A stretch of DNA of 64,000 nt, from contig CANRFB010000007.1 in assembly GCA_947629785.1 (NCBI GenBank), forward strand, positions 1 through 64,000. The letters run 5' to 3'. Of this stretch, positions 19,531 to 29,300 are shown piece after piece (the first letter of the stretch is position 1; every line of letters starts with the position of its first letter). Made by a program: the position numbers and the translations under genes. The notes beneath the pieces were generated by a model. It was not told the DNA's origin and searched no databases. It worked only from the letters and a program-made list of their open reading frames with translations. Origin of the DNA: an uncultured Clostridia bacterium (GTDB taxonomy: Bacteria; Bacillota; Clostridia; Oscillospirales; Ruminococcaceae).

Positions 19531-21608
19531 TATTTCTCCTTTTTGATTGCAACTTCATAGCCGCAGCCCTCTTTCAGGCAGAACATCTTTCCGCCCTTTT
19601 TGAAAAGCGTTGTGCCGTCGTTGCACTTGGGGCATTTGTCCGAAACGGGAGTGTCCCATGTCATGAAATCGCAGGTGGGATTGTCCTCACAGCCGAAATA
19701 CTTCTTACCCTTTTTGGATTTTTTCTGCAAAACTTTCTTATGGCATTTCGGGCAAACTCCGCCCGTGTCCTTTACAATGCGCTTTGTATTTGTACATTCG
19801 GGGAAACCGCTGCAAGCAAGGAATTTTCCGAAACGTCCTATTTTTATTACCATAGGCTTTCCGCAGACTTCGCAGACTTCGTTTGTTTCCTCATCGGGAA
19901 CTTTAACCCGCTTTCCGTCCATAGCCGTTTCGGCTTTTGCCAGTGTTTCGGAAAAATCTCCGTAGAAATCCTCTAAAGTTTCCACCCAGTCCTTGTCGCC
20001 AACTTCAATGCGGTCAAGACTGCTTTCCATAGCCGCGGTGAATTTATAATCAACAATATGCTCAAAATGCTGCTTCATAAGATCGGTTGTAACTTCCCCG
20101 AGTCCCGTGGGGCGAAGCTGCTTTCCGTCACGTTCAACATAGAAACGATTAACTATTGTGGAAATTGTAGGCGCGTATGTGGACGGACGTCCGATGCCGT
20201 TTTCTTCAAGCGCCTTTATAAGCGTTGCCTCGGTATAACGCGCGGGCGGCTGCGTAAAATGCTGCTTTCCCTCGATATTTTTCAGTTTGAGAATGTCGCC
20301 GTTTTCAATATTCGGAAGAACTTTGTCCTCCTCCTCGTTTTTGGACTCCTCGTAAAGAACAGTAAATCCGTCAAATTTTACCGAAAATCCCGTTGCCCTG
20401 AACGTGCAGCCGTTGGCGTCAATATCAACGGAAACCGTGTCAAGGACAGCATTTGACATCTGACTTGCAATAAATCTTTCCCATATCAGTTTGTAAAGTT
20501 TATACTGTTCCGCGGTAAGGCTTGCCTTTACGCGGTCGGGAGTAAGTTCGGGCATGGACGGTCTTATGGCTTCGTGGGCGTCCTGCGCGTTTGATTTGGA
20601 CTTGTAAATTTTAGGCGAGGACGGAATATAATTCTTTCCGTAAGCACTTTCGATATATTTATACGCAGCCGCGCGGGCTTCGTCCGAAATTCTTAACGAG
20701 TCTGTTCTCATGTAGGTAATAAGACCTACCGCGCCCATGCCGTCAATATCAACGCCCTCATAAAGTATCTGGGCTGTTTTCATGGTTTTTGCAGCCGCAA
20801 AACCAAGCTTTTTGGAAGCTTCCTGCTGCATTGTGGAAGTTGTGAACGGCGGCGCAGGAGATTTTCTGCGGACGGATTTTTTAACGTCCGTAACCTTATA
20901 TTCCGCGCCCTCAAGGCGTTTCAGAACGCTGTCCGTTTCAGCCTGCGAATGAAGTTCGGTCTTTTCCCCGTCCATTCCCACAAATGACGCGTCAAACTGC
21001 TTCTTTGAAGAGGGAGCGGTCATTTTCGCATCAATAGACCAGTATTCTTCGGGCTTGAAGCTGTTTATCTGCTTTTCCCTGTCAACAACGAGGGAAACAG
21101 CCACCGACTGCACACGTCCTGCCGAAAGTCCGCGCCTTACCTTTTTCCAGAGGAACGGCGAAAGCTTGTAACCCACTATTCTGTCCAGAATACGCCTTGT
21201 CTGCTGTGCATTTACAAGGTCAATATCTATGGAACGGGGGTGCGCCATTCCGTTCTGAACGCCTGTTTTGGTTATTTCATTGAAAGTTACCCTGTTGGTT
21301 GCGTTCAGAGGCAGGTCGAGAATGTGTGCCAGATGCCATGAAATCGCTTCTCCCTCGCGGTCGGGGTCGGTTGCAAGATATACGAAATCCGACTTTTTTG
21401 CTTCCTTTTTCAGGTCAGAAATAAGTTCTTCCTTGCCTTTTATATCCGTATATACAGGCTCGAAACCGTGTTCCACGTCTACGCCGAGCTTTGATTTGGG
21501 AAGGTCGCGGACGTGTCCCATGGAAGCAACCACTTCATAACCGTTTCCAAGATATTTTTTTATTGTTTTAGCCTTTGCGGGCGACTCAACAATTACCAAT
21601 TTTGACAT
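19530..21608 (-). CDS. topA: DNA topoisomerase I
   Basis: MSKLVIVESPAKAKTIKKYLG, ITYMRTDS, C-terminal zinc ribbons. Confidence 0.97.
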   Translation of the reverse strand: MSKLVIVESPAKAKTIKKYLGNGYEVVASMGHVRDLPKSKLGVDVEHGFEPVYTDIKGKEELISDLKKEAKKSDFVYLATDPDREGEAISWHLAHILDLPLNATNRVTFNEITKTGVQNGMAHPRSIDIDLVNAQQTRRILDRIVGYKLSPFLWKKVRRGLSAGRVQSVAVSLVVDREKQINSFKPEEYWSIDAKMTAPSSKKQFDASFVGMDGEKTELHSQAETDSVLKRLEGAEYKVTDVKKSVRRKSPAPPFTTSTMQQEASKKLGFAAAKTMKTAQILYEGVDIDGMGAVGLITYMRTDSLRISDEARAAAYKYIESAYGKNYIPSSPKIYKSKSNAQDAHEAIRPSMPELTPDRVKASLTAEQYKLYKLIWERFIASQMSNAVLDTVSVDIDANGCTFRATGFSVKFDGFTVLYEESKNEEEDKVLPNIENGDILKLKNIEGKQHFTQPPARYTEATLIKALEENGIGRPSTYAPTISTIVNRFYVERDGKQLRPTGLGEVTTDLMKQHFEHIVDYKFTAAMESSLDRIEVGDKDWVETLEDFYGDFSETLAKAETAMDGKRVKVPDEETNEVCEVCGKPMVIKIGRFGKFLACSGFPECTNTKRIVKDTGGVCPKCHKKVLQKKSKKGKKYFGCEDNPTCDFMTWDTPVSDKCPKCNDGTTLFKKGGKMFCLKEGCGYEVAIKKEK

Positions 21609-21644
21609 TTTATATCAACCCTTTCTATGTGGCAGAATTATCCG

Positions 21645-22856
21645 TCAATTTGCCGAATAGCTGTGCCCTGCCGCGGGAGAAACCGCTCCGTCAAGTTCCA
21701 GTTCGGTAAGCAGCATAAGCATTTCGGAAATATCCATGTCAAATTCCGCCGCCAGTTCATCGGCAAGCATAGGCTTTTCGCTTGCTTTCAGGAACGCATA
21801 TATCCGCGCTGCTTCACCGTCAAGCACGGAATCGTCAAACTTCGCACTTTCTTCTTTCCTGTCAGGCTTCTCCGCTTTTGATACGCGGACTGTTTTAGGA
21901 GCTTTTGTTTTTTCGGGAAAATCATCGGGCAGTCTTACATCTGTTTTCATAACAGCATTTGCTATTTTATGCCCATAATTTTCGTAATATTCATAAATGA
22001 TGTCATTTACGCCGCAAAGACAATACGCGCCGTCCCTGATAAGGGAAACATTACCGCCGTATCTTTTGTCAAAAAGATTATGCGGAGCAACGGCAAAAAC
22101 GTCCCGTCCCTGACTTGCAGCAATATTCGCGGAAACAAGCGCGCCGCTTTTCTGTCCCGCTTCAATAACAATAGTTCCCAGTGAAAGTCCCGTCAATATC
22201 CTGTTTCTCGCCGGAAAAGTCTGATACGAGCCTGTAGCGTTCGGGAAATATTCCGAAATAAACAGACCGTTTGACTCTATTTCCTTTCTGTACGCGGAAT
22301 TCTCCCTCGGATAATCGTAATCAACGCCGCAGCCGAGAACGGCTATCGTTCTGCCGCCGCCTTTTATAGCCGACAAATTCGCGGCTATATCTATTCCCAC
22401 GGCAAAACCGCTGACAATTGTAATTCCCATGCCCGCAAGCTGTCTTACCAGCGCTTCGGTAAGCCGAACACTGTAATCGGAGGGTTTTCTCGTTCCCACA
22501 ACAGACAGGGAAAATTCATTTTCCAGACAGCCCATATCTCCGCGGCAGAAAAGCACCGCCGGCGGATTATATATTGACCGCAACCTGTCGGGATATATTT
22601 CATCATCAAAAGTCAGTATGTATATATTATGCTTTTTGCAGTAAGAAATAAGCTCGTTCACCTGCTCTGCCGAAACGCGTTCCGCGGCTCTGTCCTCGGC
22701 TTCGGTAAGGAACTTTTTCCTTTTTTCGCTGTTTAACAGTGTTTCATACGCTTCGGAAATATCCGGAAAGCGGTCTGCATATTCCCATATGCGGTTATTT
22801 CCGCAGCCGAAACAATTTACGAGCCAAAGCCATTCATAGATGTTTTCTCCGCCCAT
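21645..22856 (-). CDS. dprA: DNA-processing protein DprA
   Basis: VVGTRKPSDYSV, SGFAVGIDIAANLSAI, FPARNRILTGLS. Confidence 0.94.
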   Translation of the reverse strand: MGGENIYEWLWLVNCFGCGNNRIWEYADRFPDISEAYETLLNSEKRKKFLTEAEDRAAERVSAEQVNELISYCKKHNIYILTFDDEIYPDRLRSIYNPPAVLFCRGDMGCLENEFSLSVVGTRKPSDYSVRLTEALVRQLAGMGITIVSGFAVGIDIAANLSAIKGGGRTIAVLGCGVDYDYPRENSAYRKEIESNGLFISEYFPNATGSYQTFPARNRILTGLSLGTIVIEAGQKSGALVSANIAASQGRDVFAVAPHNLFDKRYGGNVSLIRDGAYCLCGVNDIIYEYYENYGHKIANAVMKTDVRLPDDFPEKTKAPKTVRVSKAEKPDRKEESAKFDDSVLDGEAARIYAFLKASEKPMLADELAAEFDMDISEMLMLLTELELDGAVSPAAGHSYSAN

Positions 22857-22889
22857 TCAAAACACTCCTTATTGCATTTTTAAGGCAAA

Positions 22890-22925
22890 ACCGCACAAAG
22901 ACCGCAAACCCGATCTTTCTGCGGT
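22890..22925 (-). terminator. Rho-independent terminator after the TrmH-type methyltransferase
   Basis: 12-bp stem accgcacaaaga/tctttctgcggt with one mismatch; U-run on minus strand. Confidence 0.7.
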
Positions 22926-22931
22926 ATGGTC

Positions 22932-23708
22932 TTAATTTTTGGTAAATTCCCACATGATAATTCCCGCCGCCATTGCCGCATTAAGCGAATTTATATTCCC
23001 CTGCATTTTTATGGTAAGCCGTTCATCGCAGATGCCGCTTATCTCACGGGGCAGACCGTTTCCCTCGTTGCCGATAAGAACAGCCGCACCGTCCGAAAAA
23101 TCACATTCCGTAAGGGAAACCGCGTCGCTGTCCACCACAGCCGCATAAGTTTTTACGCCTTTCTCTGCAAAAACAGAAAATATTTCCCCGAAATCTCCCT
23201 CAGAAACGTTCAATCTGAAAATACTTCCCATTGTGGAACGTATAACTTTGGGATTATACAAATCGCAGCAATCCGACAGGAAAAGCCCGTCTACTCCCAC
23301 GGCATCGGCGGTGCGGATTATCGTACCCAGATTTCCCGGGTCGCGGACTTCGTGGAGAAGAACGTACCGTCCGCCCTTTCTCACAGTTTCGGAAACAGAG
23401 GGCTTTTCGGGCATACCGCACACCGCAAAAACGCCCTGCGTGTTTCCCGTATCGGAAAGTTTATCTCCCAGTTCGTCAGAGATAACATACAGCCTGTCAT
23501 CGGGAATTTCCGTTCGGGAAAGGAAATTTTCCGCGCAGCTTTCGTTCACAAAAATCGCGTAGAACCTTGCGTTTTCCCTTAAAGCGTCCTCAAACAGACG
23601 AACGCCCTCCAGAACGAACATGGCTTTTTCTCTGCGGAATTTCTTGCTTTCGGAAAGTTTTCTGTACAGCTTTATATTCGGATTATCCTTGGAAGTTATC
23701 CGCTGCAT
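22932..23708 (-). CDS. TrmH/SpoU family RNA methyltransferase
   Basis: HEVRDPGNLGTIIRTADAVGVDGL, IGNEGNGLP, SLNAAMAAGI. Confidence 0.92.
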   Translation of the reverse strand: MQRITSKDNPNIKLYRKLSESKKFRREKAMFVLEGVRLFEDALRENARFYAIFVNESCAENFLSRTEIPDDRLYVISDELGDKLSDTGNTQGVFAVCGMPEKPSVSETVRKGGRYVLLHEVRDPGNLGTIIRTADAVGVDGLFLSDCCDLYNPKVIRSTMGSIFRLNVSEGDFGEIFSVFAEKGVKTYAAVVDSDAVSLTECDFSDGAAVLIGNEGNGLPREISGICDERLTIKMQGNINSLNAAMAAGIIMWEFTKN

Positions 23709-23744
23709 GGAATTTCACCCGCCCGTTTTAACATACTGAAAAAA

Positions 23745-23780
23745 CTGCAAAAGTCAGAAGCAAAATTTTTCGCTTCTGAC
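23745..23780 (-). terminator. Terminator of the infC-rpmI-rplT operon
   Basis: GTCAGAAGC/GCTTCTGAC stem followed by T-rich sequence on minus strand. Confidence 0.6.
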
Positions 23781-23796
23781 CTTAAAGCAATTTTAA

Positions 23797-24150
23797 TTAA
23801 AGAGCAGCCTTAGCCTTTTCGGTAAGAGCGGTAAAGCCTGCGGCGTCATTAACAGCGATCTCTGAAAGCATCTTTCTGTTGAGAGTAACGCCCGCCTTTT
23901 TAAGACCGTTCATAAATGTGGAATAGTTCATACCATTCATTTTGCAAGCCGCGGAAATTCTTGTTATCCACAGCTTTCTGAAATCACGCTTTTTCAGGCG
24001 TCTGCCTATATAAGCGTAATTGCCGGATTTCATAACGGCTTCTTTAGCCATCTTGAAGTGTTTGCTCTTTGAGCCCCAGTAGCCCTTAGCAAGCTTTAAA
24101 GTTTTATTTCTTCTCTTACGAGTAGCCATTGCTCCCTTAACACGAGCCAT
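23797..24150 (-). CDS. rplT: 50S ribosomal protein L20
   Basis: [32 protein letters not shown]. Confidence 0.97.
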   Translation of the reverse strand: MARVKGAMATRKRRNKTLKLAKGYWGSKSKHFKMAKEAVMKSGNYAYIGRRLKKRDFRKLWITRISAACKMNGMNYSTFMNGLKKAGVTLNRKMLSEIAVNDAAGFTALTEKAKAAL

Positions 24151-24197
24151 AATCTTTTACCTCCGTTTAATATAGTATTTGAAACGCAGCCTGTTAA

Positions 24198-24395
24198 TTA
24201 TTTATAAGGAATAAGCTGCTTGACTGTAGCGGTGTTTGCAGAGCCTGTATAGCCTGCCGCTCTGTTGATTCTCTTGCGCTTTGTAGCTTTCTGAGTCAGT
24301 CTGTGACGTCTGTTGGTTTTCTGGTACTTTACCATACCGCCCTTAGTGAGCTTGAAGCGTTTTTTAGCGCCGGAATGAGTTTTCTGCTTTGGCAT
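24198..24395 (-). CDS. rpmI: 50S ribosomal protein L35
   Basis: [20 protein letters not shown]. Confidence 0.97.
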   Translation of the reverse strand: MPKQKTHSGAKKRFKLTKGGMVKYQKTNRRHRLTQKATKRKRINRAAGYTGSANTATVKQLIPYK

Positions 24396-24437
24396 AATAT
24401 ATCCTCCTTTGATTCAGACAAAATCGTCTCTTTGAAT

Positions 24438-24965
24438 TTATTTTGAAGCCTTGGGCGAAACGAACATAACAAGAGCGCGCCCTTCCATTTTGGATGGCTT
24501 TTCAACAACACCTGCTTCCGCACAAGCATCCTTGAACTTCTCAAGAAGTTCTTCGCCGAGGTGCGGGTGAGCGATAGCACGTTTTCTGAAACGCACCGAA
24601 ACCTTTATCTTATCTCCTGCTTTAAGGAATTTCATAGCCTGATTTACCTTGGTGTTGAAATCGTTCGTGTCGATGGTGGAGAACATTCTTATCTCCTTGA
24701 TCTCAACGACTTTCTGGTTCTTTCTGGCTTCCTTTTCGCGTTTATTCTGTTCAAAGACATACTTCCCGTAGTCCATTATCTTACATACGGGAGGTTCAGC
24801 CTGCGGAGCGATCTTTACAAGATCAAGGTCTTTTTCCTCGGCAAGCTTCAGAGCTTCCTTAGCCGACATGACGCCGAGCTGTGAACCGTCATTGTCAATA
24901 ACGCGGATCTCCTTATCGCGGATCTCTTCATTGATCTGAACTTCTTTGCTGTTGCTGCTGCTTAT
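24438..24965 (-). CDS. infC: Translation initiation factor IF-3, probable AUA start
   Basis: INEEIRDKEIRVIDNDGSQLGVMSAKEAL IF-3 N-terminus; GGGGGTG SD 8 nt before ATA at 24965; the ATG at 25001 lies in a terminator-like hairpin. Confidence 0.85.
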   Translation of the reverse strand: MSSSNSKEVQINEEIRDKEIRVIDNDGSQLGVMSAKEALKLAEEKDLDLVKIAPQAEPPVCKIMDYGKYVFEQNKREKEARKNQKVVEIKEIRMFSTIDTNDFNTKVNQAMKFLKAGDKIKVSVRFRKRAIAHPHLGEELLEKFKDACAEAGVVEKPSKMEGRALVMFVSPKASK

Positions 24966-24979
24966 GGTAAGCACCCCCA

Positions 24980-25137
24980 AAAATAAAAATAGACGGAACA
25001 AAACATTCCGCCCATATCAAGCACACACAAGCCTATTGCAAGCCTGCGCAAACATTCTGATATTGACCGCTGCTCGCTTTGCGGCAGGGTGAGAACGGAA
25101 AGTTCTGCTTTATTAAGGCGTTCAAGCCGCCAACGGA
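24980..25137 (-). promoter_or_regulatory. infC-rpmI-rplT leader (L20-leader-type attenuator)
   Basis: About 170 nt leader between sigma-A promoter and infC ending in GGCGGAATGTTTTGTTCCGTC hairpin plus TATTTTTATTTTT. Confidence 0.6.
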
Positions 25138-25140
25138 TTA

Positions 25141-25171
25141 TATTATACACTATATTTTTCCGCTTGTCAAG
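25141..25171 (-). promoter_or_regulatory. sigma-A promoter for infC-rpmI-rplT
   Basis: TTGACA-17 bp-TATAAT on minus strand. Confidence 0.85.
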
Positions 25172-25234
25172 GGTTTTTTCAAAATTTTTTTGAAATTCTC
25201 ACGCAAGCCCGCAAATTCCGCAATTATTATAAAC

Positions 25235-25546
25235 TCAATGATTTGAAATATGTTCCAGCAACAGCTTTAAGGCATCGCTTTTTGCTCTTTCATCGGCTTT
25301 TCTTGAAGCTTCTACCAATTTTGTTTCATATGGAGTCAGTGCCTTTGCAGAAATATGCTGTCTATCCAGAAGATAATCAAGAGTAACATCAAAGCAATCA
25401 GCCATTTTTACAAGCATATCGGGAGCAGGACTTCTTTCTCCGCTTTCATACCTTGAATATGAAGCGTCGGAACAATGCAGATATTCGGCAACTTCATGCT
25501 GTGTCATCTGCCGTATTAAGCGGATCTCTTTCAGCTTCAATTCCAT
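25235..25546 (-). CDS. XRE-family HTH transcriptional regulator
   Basis: IRLIRQMTQHEVAEYLHCSDASYSRYESGERSPAPDMLVKMADCFDVTLDYLL. Confidence 0.88.
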   Translation of the reverse strand: MELKLKEIRLIRQMTQHEVAEYLHCSDASYSRYESGERSPAPDMLVKMADCFDVTLDYLLDRQHISAKALTPYETKLVEASRKADERAKSDALKLLLEHISNH

Positions 25547-25555
25547 AGCTTTCTC

Positions 25556-25747
25556 CTATTCAATAGACAGATCTTCATCTGTAAGAACTATTTCGCCGTT
25601 TTCATCTTCGTATTGTCGTATCTTTATTTTCACCAAAGTTTCTATCATATTTGCCATTGAACGATTTTCACTTTTAGATATTTTTTTGATCTTTGCATAA
25701 TCAGCAGGGTCAAGACGTAATGTAAACTGAGATTTTATAACAGCCAT
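25556..25747 (-). CDS. Ribbon-helix-helix (Arc/CopG-like) small protein
   Basis: QFTLRLDPADYAKIKKISKSENRSMANMIETLVK; 9 nt upstream of the XRE gene. Confidence 0.7.
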   Translation of the reverse strand: MAVIKSQFTLRLDPADYAKIKKISKSENRSMANMIETLVKIKIRQYEDENGEIVLTDEDLSIE

Positions 25748-25871
25748 TTCTGATACCTCCGTTTAATTATTATGATACCGGATATATTTCATAATGTATG
25801 CAATCACATTGACATCACATTGATGTTTAAAAGATAAAACATATTTTACAGAACATAGAAAACCGTAAAAA

Positions 25872-25903
25872 ATCCGTACAAAGCATGATCGCTCTGTACG
25901 GAT
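25872..25903 (-). terminator. Terminator after the addA/HTH_17 gene cluster
   Basis: atccgtacaaagc/gctctgtacggat stem followed by TTTTTT on minus strand. Confidence 0.75.
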
Positions 25904-25907
25904 CGCA

Positions 25908-26339
25908 TTATTCTTCGGAATTGTCCTCCGTCGGCTCGGAAGCCGCGTTTGAACGCAGTTTGTTCTGATATGCTTCATTGTCGAACCAGTTATCCAACAC
26001 TGTTACGGAGATCGAATACCCCGTTGCAGTCTCCACATACTCGGTTATTTCGCCTGTCTTGATAAGCTCGGTTATCTTCTCCGTAGAAAGATTAAGGTAC
26101 TCCCCAGCTTCCTCCTCGGTAAGATACTTCTTCTGGGAAATTCCCATGTCGGACGGTACGTTTACCGTATTCGTAGGTGCAAACTGCTTTTCCTCAAGAG
26201 TCTTGTTCAGCTTCCGCACTCCGCCGCCTATGTTTATCCCCGCAATAAGTATACATATTCCCAGAAAAACCGCCGCTAAAAGCGTCGGACTTATCCCGCC
26301 CGAACGTTTTGCGGGACGCTGATTTGATTGATTTGCCAT
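25908..26339 (-). CDS. Membrane-anchored protein with HTH_17 (excisionase-like) domain
   Basis: TM segment LLAAVFLGICILIAGINIGGG then YLTEEEAGEYLNLSTEKITELIKTGEITEYVETATGYSISVTVLDNW. Confidence 0.7.
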   Translation of the reverse strand: MANQSNQRPAKRSGGISPTLLAAVFLGICILIAGINIGGGVRKLNKTLEEKQFAPTNTVNVPSDMGISQKKYLTEEEAGEYLNLSTEKITELIKTGEITEYVETATGYSISVTVLDNWFDNEAYQNKLRSNAASEPTEDNSEE

Positions 26340-26358
26340 TGCATCGTCCTCCTTGTTA

Positions 26359-29300
26359 TCAGGATATCCGCACCGTCTTTCCCAGTGCAAATGAATACAG
26401 ATACGCTTCCTTTACACGCTTGCCAAAGATCTTTGTCAGAGCCGCGGCGTACAGTTTTACTTGCAGATCGTACCTTTCCGCCAGCTCGTCGGGAGATCTG
26501 ACACGGTCGGTCTTATAGTCCACCAGAACTATCTCACCGTTTTCCTCAAACAAACAATCGGCTGTTCCCTGAAGCATACTATCATTATTATACTCCTTTA
26601 ATCTGCTGTCGTCAAGTGAAATGTCGGATTTTCTGACTAAAAATTTCTGTTCGCGGCGGATCATGCCTGAATTTTTCATGCGGGAATACAGTTCCGAAGC
26701 AAAGAATCCCGATATCTGCTCGATTTTCAGACTGTCAATTTCCTCGCTGCTCATAATTCCCGAATCCGCAAGCCGATGTGCTTCGCCGATAATATCCTGT
26801 TCCGCCTTGGAATAGTCCGCGTACTGCATGAACGTATGCGCTGCCGTTCCTCTTTCCGCGGCTGTCAGACCGCTTTCCTCGGAAAAGTCGGGGCGGCGCA
26901 GTATAAATTCTTCCTCCGGGCTGTTCTTGGCAACTTCCGTTACCGTCAGTTTAGCCGACTGAATTACCCTTTCGTCGTCATACTTAAAGGCAAAAAGCTT
27001 TTTAAGCGCTTCTACCTTTGAACTGTCCGCCTTTGCGTCCGTCTTTTCTGGAACGGTAACTTCCGCTCCTGTCGGTCTGAATACCCGCACATTTACCTTT
27101 CCGCTGCCGATGGTCATGTCCTTGTCCTTGGGCGTTTCATCGCCGTTGGAAATCTTTTCAATATCTCCAAGCCAGTTTACATCAGCTTTGAACAGAACTT
27201 CCGCTAACCATTCAAGCATTGAACCCGCATTTGCCTTTTCAGAAAGCTTTTTACCGGCATTTCCCGACAAACCGCCCGAAGTATTTCCTGCCGTACTGCC
27301 GGCTTCTTCATTTCCGTCGGGCATGGTAAAATTATCATATGCCGATCTGATTTTCTTTAAAACGCCGTCGTTTAACGGAACGGTTATGAAAAGCTGTTCC
27401 TTTGCCCTTGTCAGCGCAACATAAAGCAAACGCATTTCCTCGCTTATTGAATTTTTCCTGTTTATCTCGGAGATCATCAGCCGTGGGAATGAATTATAGA
27501 GCCGCAGTTTTTTCCTTTCCTGAATTTTCAGACCGATACCGTAATCGGCATTTATCTGAATACGTTTTTTCATATCGGTATCATTAAATTCCGAATAGGT
27601 CCCGCAAAGGAAAATGAAAGGATATTCCAGTCCTTTGGATTTATGTATCGTTTTTATGGAAACGGCATTTTCGCCTGCCGATACGGTAGAAGCCATACTC
27701 ATGTCGCTGCCGCGGCGGATCATATTATCCGCATAGCGTATAAATCCCGAAATTCCGCCGCCTGAATTTTTCTCATAGCTGTCCGCAATTTCAAGCAAAA
27801 GCCGCAGATTTGCTTTCTTGACATTTCCGTCCTTGTACGTCTGCACGGTGGAAAGCAGGTCCGTACTGTCGTAAATTGTTCTGATGAATCTTTCTAATTT
27901 CTGTGAAGCGGCGCAGTAACGCAGTTTTTCAAAAGTTTTCATAAATCTGTCAAGCTTGGCGTGCAGTTCGTCTGAAACGGTTATGCCCTCCGTTTCCCCT
28001 GCCATTATCGCCTTTATTTTGTTGAAAAATTTCTTCTCATCTTTTTTCACAAGGGAAATGACCGCCATGTCCTCTGCATTCAGCATGAACATCGGTGACA
28101 TAAGCGCCGCCGTAAGCTGAATATTCTGCATGGGATTGTCCACTACCGCAAGCATACTCATAAGCGCGGAAATTTCCCTTGAGCGCAGATACCCCTCCGG
28201 TTCTTCCGCGTGCGCTTTTATTCCCGCTGCTGCCAGAGCTTTTGAATACGCCTCGAAATTCTTCCTGCTCCTTGCCAGTATGCAAAAATCCCTTGGTTCG
28301 CACGGGCGTTCCGATTTTTTTTCGTAAACCTTTTTCACGCCAAGCATGGAACGTATTCTTTCCGCGGCAGCCGCGGCTTCAATTTCCGCAAGGCTTTTTT
28401 CTTCTGCGTCGCTGTCGGAAACTTCGTCTTTTGGGGAATTATCCGAGCCGGCTTTTTTTGCGGAAATTCCAGAAATTACTATTATTTCCGTATCTCTTTC
28501 GTCCTCGGGATATTTTGCTCCCTCAACCAATGCTTCGCCGGAAGTGTAGTCCACATCGCCGACTTTTTCGGTCATAAGATTTTCAAATACAAAATTTACA
28601 AAATCAATAACGCTCCTGCTGCTGCGGAAATTCTTATTCAGCAGAATTTTAACATTAGGCTTGTAATCACCGTTTTCCGAATAATCCTCGGCAATATTCA
28701 GAGCATTTTTGAAAAGCTGCGGGTTTGCCAGTCTGAAACGATATATGGACTGTTTCATGTCGCCCACCGTAAACAGATTGGTTCCGCCCCGTTCGGCAGT
28801 TCCGCCCTTGGAAAGCATTTTGAAGATCAGGTCCTGATTATTGTTTGCGTCCTGAAATTCATCTATCATCACCACTGCGTAATATTCGGAAAGTTCCTCC
28901 GCAAGCTTTGTTTTATAAATATTGCCTTGATCGTCCTTATCCGCAAGAAGCGTTACCGCAAACTGTTCCGCATCTGAAAATCCCAGAGCGTTTTTTTCAT
29001 TTTTCAGCGACCTTAATTCGGCGTCAAAACATCTTACCAGTTCAAACAGCGAATGAAGTATATTTGCGTGCTTTTTATAGTCGTCTTTTATCATATCGGA
29101 AGTAAAAATATTTTCGCTGAATTTTTTAAAATCCGTTTTGTAATTGTTCCGCCTGTCCATGATTTTTTTGCGTTTTTCTTTTATTTTCTCATCTGTTATC
29201 TTTTTTCTTTCAAAATCTGCAAACACCACGCTTTGAACAGCAAATTTCTTATCCCATGTACCGCTTGCGGAAATATTATTTATCAGGCTTTCAAACGTAT

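Noticed and set aside
22926-23582. 218-aa plus-strand ORF
   Set aside because: Antisense to the TrmH-type methyltransferase; shadow ORF
24962-25150. 62-aa ORF in the infC leader as a leader peptide
   Set aside because: Begins at the promoter -10 region, so it would lack a 5' UTR/RBS; better explained as structured leader RNA
25235-25747. Classical toxin-antitoxin module
   Set aside because: Both products look like DNA-binding regulators; no toxin-like partner present
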